A stretch of DNA of 64,000 nucleotides from Cantharellus purpuraceus (taxonomy: Eukaryota; Basidiomycota; Agaricomycetes; Cantharellales; Hydnaceae), in assembly GCA_025174535.1 (NCBI GenBank), contig JALBUN010000009.1:186001-250000 (forward strand), in the 5' to 3' direction. Position numbers and translations under genes: made by a program. Positions 1-10,300 of the stretch are shown here, piece after piece (within the stretch, counting starts at the first letter, position 1; every line of letters starts with the position of its first letter). Under the pieces are notes generated by a model that saw nothing but the letters and a program-made list of their open reading frames with translations, did no database searches and had not been told where the DNA came from.

Positions 1-322
1 ACTGGTTGGACGGTTGGATTCATCCACCTACTTCCTCTAGCCTCTAAGTGCATTCCCCTCTTTCTGGAATATCTGGACCCCTAAGCGTCCGTGAACTCTA
101 GACTCTGGAAGTCTTATTCATTCTCTACTGCTAAGAAACGTATTACCTTCCTGCGTATCGTCTGCATTGACCATTACAACGGATTGTAACCAAAGTACAA
201 ACGTTAAATCATTTCTGGAGTTGTGCTGCAGTAGGACTTGATATTCTTCTCAGCTGTTCATTCACGGAATTGTGGTGATTTAGAGTTTGCCCTAACACCA
301 TAATTTTGCGGGTTCCAAAACA
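1..322 (+). mobile_element. LTR-A, 3' part, cut by window edge
   Basis: This is the last 322 bp of a family A LTR, matching the 3' ends of the complete copies at 5538-7013 and 15831-17236 almost base for base and ending in the same CCAAAACA. The 5' part lies outside the window, so its target-site duplication cannot be checked. It abuts the Zn2Cys6-like reading frame at 323, so it probably truncates or interrupts that gene on its 5' side. Confidence 0.9.
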
Positions 323-654
323 GGAGGAGAGGGAATGCTTGGAGGCCGCAGTGAGGAGGGGTGGACCACCCAAGGCTCTGGCTCCAACGGAGCCATTTGG
401 TGGACCCGGCGTAACTTGCGACTTATGTCGTGATGCGGGTGTGGAGTGTGTGTGGCCTACCGGCCCAACTCGCCGACTTTGGTCCTGTGATCGTTGTCAG
501 GGTCGGAAAGGAGGGTGTAGGATCGATGGAAAGTTCGATCCCTGGAGTCAGAGCGTCAAGCCCCGACTAGTGGTACAAGGAGGGGCAGAGAAGGAATCGG
601 AGGGTCGTCTGACCAAAAAGAGGCAGACTGAGATGGGTGCTGTAGCAGCCGGGG
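323..654 (+). pseudogene. Zn2Cys6-like ORF, 5' piece (interrupted)
   Basis: This open frame carries six cysteines spaced C-x2-C-x6-C-x12-C-x2-C-x6-C, from CDLC to GGC, which fits the fungal Zn2Cys6 binuclear cluster. The true start is not visible, because the frame runs in from the LTR at 322 and its 5' end is missing. It is broken at 654 by a solo LTR-A. Removing that LTR and one TSD copy (1459 bp) puts it in frame with the piece at 2114-2463. It lies convergent to the element B pol gene, so it may be an antisense gene of that element rather than a host transcription factor. The function is inferred from the cysteine pattern only. Confidence 0.6.
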
Positions 655-2108
655 TGTTTTGGAACCCGCAAAATTATGGTGTTAGGGCAAACTCTAAATC
701 ACCACAATTCCGTGAATGAACAGCTGAGAAGAATATCAAATCCTACTGCAGCACAACTCCAGAAACAATTTAACGTTTGTACTTTGGTTACAATCCCTTG
801 TAATGGTCAATGCAGACGATACGCAGGAAGGTAATACATTTCTTAGCAGTAGGGAATGAATAAGACTTCCAGAGTCTAGAGTTCACGGACGCTTAGGGGT
901 CCAGATATTCCAAAAAGAGGGGAATGCACTTAGAGGCTAGAGGAAGTAGGTGGATGAATCCAACCGTCCAACCAGTGACACTCTGAAGCAGGTAACAGCG
1001 ATGTGTGAAGTAGTCTAGCAACTGCTTCACACAAGTTCAAGATTCTAATGCTCTGCAAAGGCAGTACACACTAGTAACTTAAACAAGAGCACTAATGGCA
1101 GGACTATCGACAGACAATCTCACCCTGTAGATTCGTAGTCACGCGAGGTAGATACTACACTCACGCCCAAAGCAGGACAATCACTACTTCAAGTGCAATC
1201 GAATACAGTTACACAACTGTAAGCAACCCTTGAACTGGACAATCAACAGTTACTGAGATATAGAGGATGACACTGTATGTCACTCTAGTCACACTGATGT
1301 GCAAATGATGGGGTAGAAATGGTTATTTATTTCAGAGGCAGAATGGGCTCCTTTTATATTGTATTTACAGGAGCTGACTAATACTACTGGAAACTTCTAC
1401 CTATTAATAGATGGAAACTACTGGAAGCTAGTGGAATATGTGAGAAGGGGGTGGAAGTTTCCTAGCCAATGAGCTGCTTGGATTTGCTCTGACTCAGGGC
1501 ATGAGTCATGGATGGAGTCATAGTGTGACTCGGAGCAGGAGTCATAGTATGAGTAATCACAGGAGTCATGGTATGAGTCATGGAAGGAGTCATAGCATGA
1601 GTCATGGCAGGAGTCATTGCATGAGTCACCATTACTCAAATAACTTGGTCAATACTTCGTTTCCCAGGCTGATTAGCACAGCTATGGGTAGGCACAGCTT
1701 CTATTGAACTCTCCACTGAAAATGGAGTCAGGAGGTGCAGTGGTTGGGAAGATATTGAGGATTTACTGGCAGTGGTGACCAGATTGAGTTGGAGATTGAA
1801 ATGAGTCATGTGATTGAAAATGAGTCAGTTGTCCGGGTGACTCCGGCTGACTTTGAGGCTGCTGACATCTGCGAAGGTTTGTGGGTCCATGTGGGTCCCA
1901 AAACTTTGCCCAGCAGAACAATAAGTTTGTAGACTCATTTCTGCATGGAAAATTCCTGAAAAAATATGAAAAAATAGAGAATATTTGAATGGCCCTGAAT
2001 CAAGAGAAAGCAGCAGATATATGCTGATATTTTAAGGCCATCAAGCGGAATTGTACAGTTTTGGGACTTTAAACAAGATCTTTTTAAGGGAAAACCAGTT
2101 CCCATACA
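655..2108 (-). mobile_element. Solo LTR-A with TSD cgggg
   Basis: Complete family A LTR of 1454 bp in reverse orientation, starting TGTTTTGG and ending CCCATACA on the plus strand. It is flanked by the perfect 5-bp duplication cgggg at 650-654 and 2109-2113. No internal retrotransposon sequence is present, so it is the product of LTR-LTR recombination. It sits inside the Zn2Cys6-like reading frame. The 12-bp TGACTC array lies near 1490-1630 and gives rise to open frames on both strands that are not genes. Confidence 0.95.
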
Positions 2109-2113
2109 CGGGG

Positions 2114-2463
2114 GTAGCGGCATCGGATCGGAAGGGGCAATGACCAGTGCAGGTACGGGGCACGTCTCTGCACCCAATAGCACCGTGGGCTAGCTTATCA
2201 GGCTGGTTAACCTGCAGTCGGAGCACCTTCGGCAGATGGAGGGGTTGTTAGTAGACTTGGTGAGGACGATGAAACGGAAGGAGGTTCTGGAGGGTCATCG
2301 GACAGCCAAGTTACGTCGGTTGCAGAAGTTCATGGCCCCGTTGGATGAGGATTCAGACATGGGAGATGAGAAGGATTGGGTGTCGGATGTAGAGAGTGAT
2401 GAGGGGTCGGAGACGGAGCCTGAGGTAGATAAGGAAAAGGGGAAAAGGAAACGCGATGTATAA
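2114..2463 (+). pseudogene. Zn2Cys6-like ORF, 3' piece
   Basis: Continuation of the frame at 323-654 once the solo LTR and one TSD are removed. It has one in-frame TAG at 2191-2193, in a context compatible with a former CAG. After it the frame stays open, from LIRLVNLQSEHLRQMEG onward to TAA at 2461-2463. The C-terminus is strongly acidic and then basic, ending KGKRKRDV, as in many small nuclear proteins. An AATAAA overlaps the stop codon. With the nonsense codon and the LTR insertion the gene is dead here. Confidence 0.55.
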
Positions 2464-2616
2464 AATAAAGATGAAAATGATTATAAATTTCGGAACGGAG
2501 AAAGAATGAGGCGGAGTGATATTCCTTTGGAGTTTTTTTTGAGCAGGCTGGTAATTTCCCTTGACTTGTAATAAAGTGGTGATGCGAAATAATAGAATTA
2601 GCATTAGTAATCAAAC
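2464..2616. other. Spacer between convergent ORFs
   Basis: Short AT-rich stretch between the stop of the Zn2Cys6-like frame on the plus strand and the stop of the element B polyprotein on the minus strand. AATAAA-type signals are visible. No LTR-B sequence is present, which implies that element B extends further left and that the convergent frame may lie inside it. Confidence 0.5.
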
Positions 2617-5537
2617 TTAAAGATTCATAAGAGGGCCAGGTTTGTCTGGATAAGCGGAGTGAAAATTGGAGACGGATTCGGATGTGTGATCGAGTTCGGA
2701 TGCGGAGATCCATGAACACTCTTCATCGGTGCCTTCGTATCCAGTCCATTTGACTAAGTACTGGAGCTTGCACTTGTATCGACGGTCAATCTTCAAGTCC
2801 AGGATCTCCAAGATCTCATATTCATTGTCTCCTTCGATGATGATCAGGGGAGGTGGAGGTTGCGTGCGACCGGAGATCTCGTTTGTAGTAGCGGGTTCGA
2901 GCATTGATATATGGAAGACTGGATGAACTGCTCGGAAGTGGTCTGGGAGGCAGAGGGTGAAGGACCTGCTGCCTGCACGAGCAATGACCTCATAAGGACC
3001 TAAGTATTTCTTGGAGAGTTTCTTTGATGGATGGGTGGTCCGGAAGTGTTCGGCCTTAACGAATACTTTGTCTCTGATTTGCAGGTCCGGAGCCGGAATG
3101 CGGCGTCGGTCTGCGGAGACTTGATATTGTTTCTGGGCATCGGAGATGGTCTCTCGGAGATGTTGGTGTAGTTGATTGAGGTCGGTTACGAATTGGTGGG
3201 CTTTGGTGGAGGCAAGTTCTTTCTCGGGGTGCATGGAGATGTTCGGATGGTAGCCTTTATTAGCAAAGAATGGAGAGATGCCGGTAGTCGCATTTGGAGC
3301 GTTGTTGTAGGCAAACTCTGCGATTGGAAGTAGATCAGCCCAGTTGTCTTGTTGATAGTTACAATAGATTCAGAGATATTGTTCCAGGGACTGATTCATT
3401 TGTTCCGTTTGTCCGTCTCCTTCAGGGTGGTATCCAGAGGTGAAATGGAGCTTCATGTTGAGAGCCTTTCCTAATGTGCGGAAGAAGGAGGACACAAACT
3501 CTGAACCCCAATCGGACATGACATGCGACGGGACTCTGTGTTTAGAGAATACATGGAGAACGAACAATTTAGCTAGCGAGGCGGAGGTGATGGTGTCATG
3601 CGTCGGAATGAATAGGGACTGTTTGGTGAACCTGTCGACAATCACGAGTATGGTGTCATATCCGAGCGATGGGGGGAGCTTCTCTATGAAATCCATGGAG
3701 ATGGAGTTCCATGGTTGCTCTGGGATCAGAAGTTGTTTGAGTGTTCCGCAGGGTTTGTGCCTTTGCGATTTTGAGCACATACACATGGTGCAGGAGTTAC
3801 AGTAGTGTTGAATGTATTCCCGCATTTTTGGCCATATGTAGTCTCATTGGATTAATCCTTGTGTGCGATTTTGCCCAAAGTGGCCAGAGATCGGGTGATC
3901 ATGATAATACTGCAAAACTCAGAGTCAGAGGCCGTTGGCGTCGGGGACGTATATCCGGTTGTTGTGTTGGAGGTGTCCTTCAGGGTCAAGTGACCATTTC
4001 AGATTGGAAGGGTTGTCCAAGTGTTTAACTGCAACAGGATCAGATCGGAGTGATGAGTGGATGTTGGAGCGGAGTTGGTCGATGTCCATAATGGTGACAG
4101 CTCGGAGGGTGGGAGTCATGAGGGTGGATGCTCGTAGGGACAATGCCAGCTGCTTGTTAGTAAACACAGGATGAAAGTTGTGGGGGTTTACAGTGGCATA
4201 GTCGCTATTCCCCTCTTTAGGGTAGACGTCCCATCGTCTAGTTAACGCATTGGGCTTTGCTCCAAGTCGACCAGGATGGAAACGGATAATGAGGTTGAAC
4301 TGAGATAGGTACTTGGACCATCGGACCTGTCTCTGGGTGAGCAGTTTCGTTGTGGAGAAGTATTCCAAGTTCTTGTGGTCCATTATGACGTCCACCGGAT
4401 CGGAGGGACCCTCAAGGTAGTGTCTCCATATCTGGAAGGCTTCATATATGGCAAGGAGCTCTTTGTCATGGACGTCATAGTTCAGTTCGGGGGGGCGTGA
4501 ATGTACGGGAGTGAAAAGCAATCGGGTGGACTTGTCCGTCGTCCGGAGAGATGATGGACAGGATCATGGCAAGTGCATAGTTGGAGGTGTCGGTCTCTAA
4601 TAGGATGGAAATGTCTGGAACCCAATGAGTCAGTATCGGAGCGGAAGTAAAGGCCTTTTTCAAGGTCTCAAAACTCTGTCTACATTCGTCAGTGAAATTC
4701 CATTGGATACCCTTCCTAGTGAGTCGGGTGAGCGGAACAGTGATATTGGAGTAGCCGTGAATAAAGCGGCGGTAGAAGTTGGCGAACCTGAGGAAGGACT
4801 GTACATTCCAGGGTTCTGGCCATTCCTGTATGGCTTTGATTGTGTCATCGGACATTGTTAATCCTGCCGGGGAGAGGATATAGCCTAGGTATTCAACCGA
4901 GTCGGAGTGGAATTCGCATTTGTCAGTGCAGGTGAAGAGGCCATGTTTTCGGAGACATCGGAGTACCTCTCGGACATGTGTCCGATGTTCTTCTTCATTG
5001 TCTGAATATACCAGAATGTCGTCTAAGTAAATGAGGATGGTCACATCGAGGAGGTTGGCGAAGGTATCATTCATGAACCTCTGGAAGGTGGCCGGAGCAT
5101 TGGTTAGACCGAAGGGCATGACGCACCACTTGAAAGATCCATATCGTGTGTGGAAGGTTGTTTTCCATTCATTGTCTTCTCAGATACGGACTAGATGGTA
5201 GGCATGTCAGAGATCTATTTTGGAGTAGATCTTAGCCTTTTGAGGACTCTCGAGTAGGTCCACGGTGCGGGGTATCGGGTATCGGTCTTTCTTGGTGATT
5301 TTGTTGAGTCCACAGAAGTCGACGCATAGACGGAGTGATCCGTCCTTTTTGCGGACAAATAGGACCGGAGCTCCATGAGGAGATAGGGATGGGCGGATGA
5401 AGCCCGTGGCCAAGTTCTCATCTATGAATGTTCGGAGGGCCAATAGCTCTTTTTGTGATAGTGAGTAGATAGGGCCAAGCGGAGGGGTGGAGTTGTCATC
5501 CAGTTCGATCTTGAGATCGTATGGTCGGTGTTCCGCT
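2617..5537 (-). pseudogene. Element B pol, 3' part: RT-RNase H-integrase-chromodomain
   Basis: Ty3/gypsy polyprotein on the minus strand, reading right to left from 5537. It has the reverse transcriptase N-terminal part ([15 protein letters not shown]), the RT core with MPFGLTNAPATFQ and catalytic YLDD near 5030, RNase H to about 3925, a zinc-binding integrase N-terminus, an integrase core near 3370-3825 with MDFIEKLP, SDWGSEF and the TEQMNQSLE glutamate, and a C-terminal chromodomain (YLVKWTGYEG) ending at 2617. Several stops and substitutions fit C-to-T changes at CpG, for example CGA to TGA after EQYL and SDRG to SDWG. The right end was cut at 5537 by the full-length A element; the rest of the gene resumes at 17242. 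Confidence 0.9.
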
Positions 5538-6018
5538 TGTATGGGAACTGGTTTTCCCTTAAAAAGATCTTGTTTAAAGTCCCAAAACTGTACAATTTCG
5601 CTTCATGGCCTTAAAATATCAGCATATATCTGCTGCTTTCTCTTGATTCAGGGCCATTCAAATATTCTCTATTTTTTCATATTTTTTTTGGGAATTTTCC
5701 ATGCAGAAATGAGTCTACAAACTTATTGTTCTGCTGGGCAAAGTTTTGGGACCCACATGGACCCACAAACCTTCGCAGATGTCAGCAGCCTCAAAGTCAG
5801 CTGGAGTCACCCGGACAACTGACTCATTGTCGATCACATGACTCATTTCAATCTCCAACTCAATCTGGTCACCACTGCCAGTAAATCCTCAATATCTTCC
5901 CAACCACTGCACCTCCTGACTCCATTTTCAGTGGAGAGTTCAATAGAAGCCATGCCTACCCATAGCTGTGCTAATCAGCCTGGGAAACGAAGTATTGACC
6001 AAGTTATTTGAGTAATGG

Positions 6019-6181
6019 TGACTCATGCAATGACTCCTGCCATGACTCATGCTATGACTCCTTCCATGACTCATGCTATGACTCCTTCCATGACTCATAC
6101 CATGACTCCTGTGATTACTCATACTATGACTCCTGCTCTGAGTCACACTATGACTCCATCCATGACTCATGCCATGAGTCA
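6019..6181 (+). promoter_or_regulatory. Array of fourteen 12-bp bZIP (Gcn4/AP-1-like) sites
   Basis: Fourteen consecutive 12-bp units each begin with a TGACTC-type core. Seven units carry the perfect palindromic heptamer TGACTCA or TGAGTCA, alternating mostly with TGACTCC. The effective repeat is therefore a 24-bp dimer. TGASTCA is the known binding site of Gcn4/AP-1 family bZIP proteins. The array lies upstream of the LTR TATA box, in the position expected for a U3 enhancer. Function is inferred from the motif and its position. Confidence 0.7.
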
Positions 6182-6310
6182 GAGCAAATCAAGCAGCTCA
6201 TTGGCTAGGAAACTTCCACCCCTTCTCACATATTCCACTAGCTTCCAGTAGTTTCCATCTATTAATAGGTAGAAGTTTCCAGTAGTATTAGTCAGCTCCT
6301 GTAAATACAA

Positions 6311-6317
6311 TATAAAA
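6311..6317 (+). promoter_or_regulatory. TATA box of LTR-A
   Basis: TATAAAA in the context AATATAAAAGGAGCC, conserved in every LTR-A copy in the window. It lies about 130 bp after the bZIP-site array and probably sets the retrotransposon RNA start. Confidence 0.65.
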
Positions 6318-7013
6318 GGAGCCCATTCTGCCTCTGAATAAATAACCATTTCTACCCCATCATTTGCACATCAGTGTGACTAGAGTGACATACAGTGTCA
6401 TCCTCTATATCTCAGTAACTGTTGATTGTCCAGTTCAAGGGTTGCTTACAGTTGTGTAACTGTATTCGATTGCACTTGAAGTAGTGATTGTCCTGCTTTG
6501 GGCATGAGTGTAGTATCTACCTCACGTGACTATGAATCTACAGGGTGAGATTGTCTGTCGATAGTCCTGCCATTAGTGCTCTTGTTTAAGTTACTAGTGT
6601 GTACTGCCTTTGCAGAGCATTAGAATCTTGAACTTGTGTGAAGCAGTTGCTAGACTACTTCACACATTGCTGTTACCCGCTTCAGAGTGTCACTGGTTGG
6701 ACGGTTGGATTCATCCACCTACTTCCTCTAGCCTCTAAGTGCATTCCCCTCTTTTTGGAATATCTGGACCCCTAAGCGTCCGTGAACTCTAGACTCTGGA
6801 AGTCTTATTCATTCCCTACTGCTAAGAAACGTATTACCTTCCTGCGTATCGTCTGCATTGACCATTACAACGGATTGTAACCAAAGTACAAACGTTAAAT
6901 TGTTTCTGGAGTTGTGCTGCAGTAGGATTTGATATTCTTCTCAGCTGTTCATTCACGGAATTGTGGTGATTTAGAGTTTGCCCTAACACCATAATTTTGC
7001 GGGTTCCAAAACA

Positions 7014-7032
7014 TTGGTGGACGCTCTGGGAA
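7014..7032 (+). other. Candidate primer-binding site of element A
   Basis: The internal region starts TTGGTGGACGCTCTGGGA directly after the 5' LTR. A TGG one base from the LTR is where a tRNA-complementary primer-binding site is expected. I could not match it to a specific tRNA, so self-priming or an unusual tRNA remains possible. Confidence 0.4.
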
Positions 7033-7310
7033 TTGCTTAAGCAGTGTCTAGAGTGTAGATTCTAAGCACCATTGCAGATATAACCCAATCCTCTATCACT
7101 AAGTCTTTACTCAATATAGTTTCTCGTAATCTGGAACAAACCGATTTGGAATTTCCAGAGGACAAGTTCTATAGTCACACTCGTCTGCCCTCCTCCTCTA
7201 ATCCTAACTCTCCTCTTTATCTAAACCCTTATCCAACACCAACTCGTATTCAAACTCGTTTCGAATCGTATCGACCTCGTGACAAGTTGACCTCATTCAA
7301 GCTGAGCAAC

Positions 7311-10300
7311 ATGTCTACCTCAACAATTCGACAACAACAACAACTTGAGGACGACCCGTCTACTCCTTTGGCTGCTCAACCAGAGCGACCAATTGCCCCT
7401 ATTACTCCTGGTTTCTTGCACACTAGATCCCCACTCACTCCTGTGAATGATCTTGACCAGACATTTACTACGGATGAAGAGATTAGTGCTGCAGATGCCT
7501 CCTTTGCTGTGGAAGTTGATCAGACTGACCATGCACTTACCAATTGGACTTTTGATGGACCCCTTATCACAGGACCATTACAAAATGTCTTTGTAGTGCC
7601 TGGTAAGCCTTTGAAAAGCTTCAGTGCAGCAAGAGTACGGAGAGAGGTCAGACTTGATCCCCTACTCTCTTCCAGAAGAGATGCACTCCTTAGCATTGCA
7701 GAGATGAGCTTTAATCGTGCGGAAGCACCAGGTACTAGAGCTCTGAATCGCCTTGCTATTGGACTCTTCAAGAAAGAGTTAGCCTTACTCAATGTAGTAC
7801 TACTCGGACATCCTGGACGGGTTAGTCAACATGGTAGTATGGGGTATTATCTTGATCCATGGAAGTATAAGCAACTGTTAGATGCACTCAATCACCTTGC
7901 AAGTGAAAGAGAAAGCGTATTGCAGCAGATGAAACTTCCTACTCCTACTGTCCCTTCATTGCCTTCAGAATGGCCTAGTGACTCCCTTTGGAGTTCTAAG
8001 GACATGGAAGTGCTTTGTGTTACGCTACGTGAAGATGTAGAAAACTTTTTGGCATTTTATTGGGATGCGGTATCCAAGTCTAATGGTATATGGAAACCAG
8101 TCAAGGATGACTTTTTGTCTCCTGCACTCCCAGATATTGCGGAAATGTCTTCTGACATTAATGGCTTCAAAATTCGTTTTGCTGCTGCCCAAGCTGCTTT
8201 GCAGAGAAAGGTTGCTGCAGATACTAGTTTCTATGAAGCCAAGGTCATTAATGCACCAGTGAACCCTGTCCTTGGACATGAAGTTCCTCCTCATGCATCT
8301 ATGCCTGTTAGAAACATTCAGCAGTCCACTGTTGCCTATACTGCTAAGGAAGCTCCTTTGATTTCCAGAACGGATCAAGGAGAAAACTTTCCAGTTGATC
8401 ATGAACGGATTAGACAGAGACAGTCTGTGGTTTACAATCGTGGTCCCAGACCCTCTACTCTTTTCAATTCTCCTTACCATCAGGATCCTAGTAAACTTAC
8501 TGGATCTGCAGGTTTGGAAGAAATGTTCTATACTCCTCCTCAAGTTCGGAGCAGGGGTACTTTGGGCATTCCAGAATCCATTACGGTTCCTCACAGACCT
8601 TATGGAGCTTCTGGAGGAGGTGCTCCACCTCCTGGAGGTGAACCTCCTGATGATGACGGATCTCTTGGTCCCCCTCATACACCTAATCCATTTTTACCTA
8701 GACCATCATTGCCACATAGAAGTGTGAGGAGTAATCCTCCTCCTCCTGGAAGGCATGGAGGCTCAGGTCCTCCTGATGGAGGTGATGGTGGAGGTTACGG
8801 TCATAGTCCAGACTGGGGGGATCTTGATCAGAGAAACCCTAATCTCAGATTAGACGCTCCAGTAACTCAGAGCAAGCTAGAAGCTTACTTTGATAACAAG
8901 TTGCGTCAGGACTTAGTCCCTGAATGGGATGGAAACCCTGACAATCTGGCTCAATGGATATTGAAAGTAAATCATTTGGCTCAGCGATCTCCTACGGTCT
9001 TCAAGCAATTGGGACAAATAATCCCTTTGCGGTTGCGTAAAGGAGCAGAGCGGTGGTTTTTCTCTTTACCATTATCCTACCGCCAAGAAGCAACTGAGGA
9101 CTGGAAGTCCATCAGAGAAGTCATTGGTTCATACTATATGAACAGAGCCTGGTTGGATAGGCAGAAAGCTAGAGCAACTCGTGCTACTTTCAGAGAGCCT
9201 GGCTTTACTAATGAGACTCCTAGTGAGTATTACGTTAGAAAGTCAGAGCTATTGAGACTGGTCAGCAAGCTGTCAGACTCAGAGCTTATATTGGAAATCA
9301 TGAATGGTGCACCACCTTACTGGCATACAGTCATTGATGCTCACAGGTGTTCATCTGCAGTGGAATTCCAAACTGCTATCAAGTATCACGAGGAATCATT
9401 GTCGCATGCTCCTTTCTCTTCAGGAGACAACCTGGAAAGACGTATTAGAAATTTGGAAAATTCTTTGCATCAACCCAAACCTAGGTTTGACTCGAACAGA
9501 TCTTTTAGAGATGCTAGAGCTCATCTGGTTGGATGGTCATCCAAATTGAATCCTCCAAAATTCCCTCGGGATGATTCTAATGTGTCTAAAAATTCCACAC
9601 CTGAATCCAAAGGAGCTAGACCCTGCAGGCATTGTGGCAGTAACAAGCATTGGGATAATGAGTGCAAACATGCCAGTTCAGCATCTCGCTCTGCCCATAC
9701 ACGTTACACGGTTTCTAATGAAGAAGCTAATGCAGACCTTGCCTATGAGGATATGTACCTTGAATCACTTCATGAATCAGAAGTAGATTCAAATTCAGAC
9801 AATGCTCATGTTAATAATGTTGCAACTGAGAATATTCCTGAAGAACCTTCTTTGGATCAACAGGACTCTGCTCAGGATACAGAAGCACATTGTCAACTTG
9901 CCAAACCAGCCATGAGCTTGCTGGAAAGTATGTCCCAACTGGGGGGATCCATACCTAATAGAGAAGAATCTTCTGAGCCTTTGTCTCTGGAAAAATCTTT
10001 TTCTGAGACGTTCACTCCTAAATCTCGTCAAGAGAGGAGAAGGTTAATGAAAGATTCCAAACATGTAGCTGCTTTCCTAAGGAATTCTAAGCTTACTAGT
10101 TGGGCTCCTAACTCCTTGATTAAACTCAAGCGTTTCATGTCCAGACCAGCAGGCTGTGCCTTCCTTGGATCTTCTGCAACCACTACTAATGTTTGGCTGG
10201 GAGAATATGGAAAGAATCAAACTACCCTTGTAGCTGATTCTGGTTCAGACATAACCCTTATCTCTCAGAAAGCTCTTTGCTCTATGGAGAATCCTCCTAA

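Larger units (their letters stand above)
5538..7013 (+). mobile_element. 5' LTR of element A
   Basis: The LTR is 1476 bp, starts TGTATGGGAACTGG and ends GGTTCCAAAACA. It holds the longest bZIP-site array of any copy here (14 units) followed about 130 bp later by a TATAAAA box. It differs from the 3' LTR by a net 70 bp: six extra 12-bp units less small indels. Confidence 0.95.

Noticed and set aside
1418..1707. Ser/His- and Asp/Ser-rich open frames (MSHGWSHS..., MSNGDSCNDS...) found in every LTR-A copy on both strands
   Set aside because: They are translations of the 12-bp TGACTC array. The period is a multiple of three, so all frames stay open; they have no promoter-independent conservation and lie in the U3 region.
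6019..6181. CRISPR-like array
   Set aside because: The units are contiguous 12/24-bp tandem repeats without unique spacers, in a eukaryotic LTR.
7014..7032. Assignment of the element A primer-binding site to a particular tRNA
   Set aside because: TGGTGGACGCTCTGGGA follows the LTR by one base, but I cannot match its complement to a known fungal tRNA 3' end without a search.
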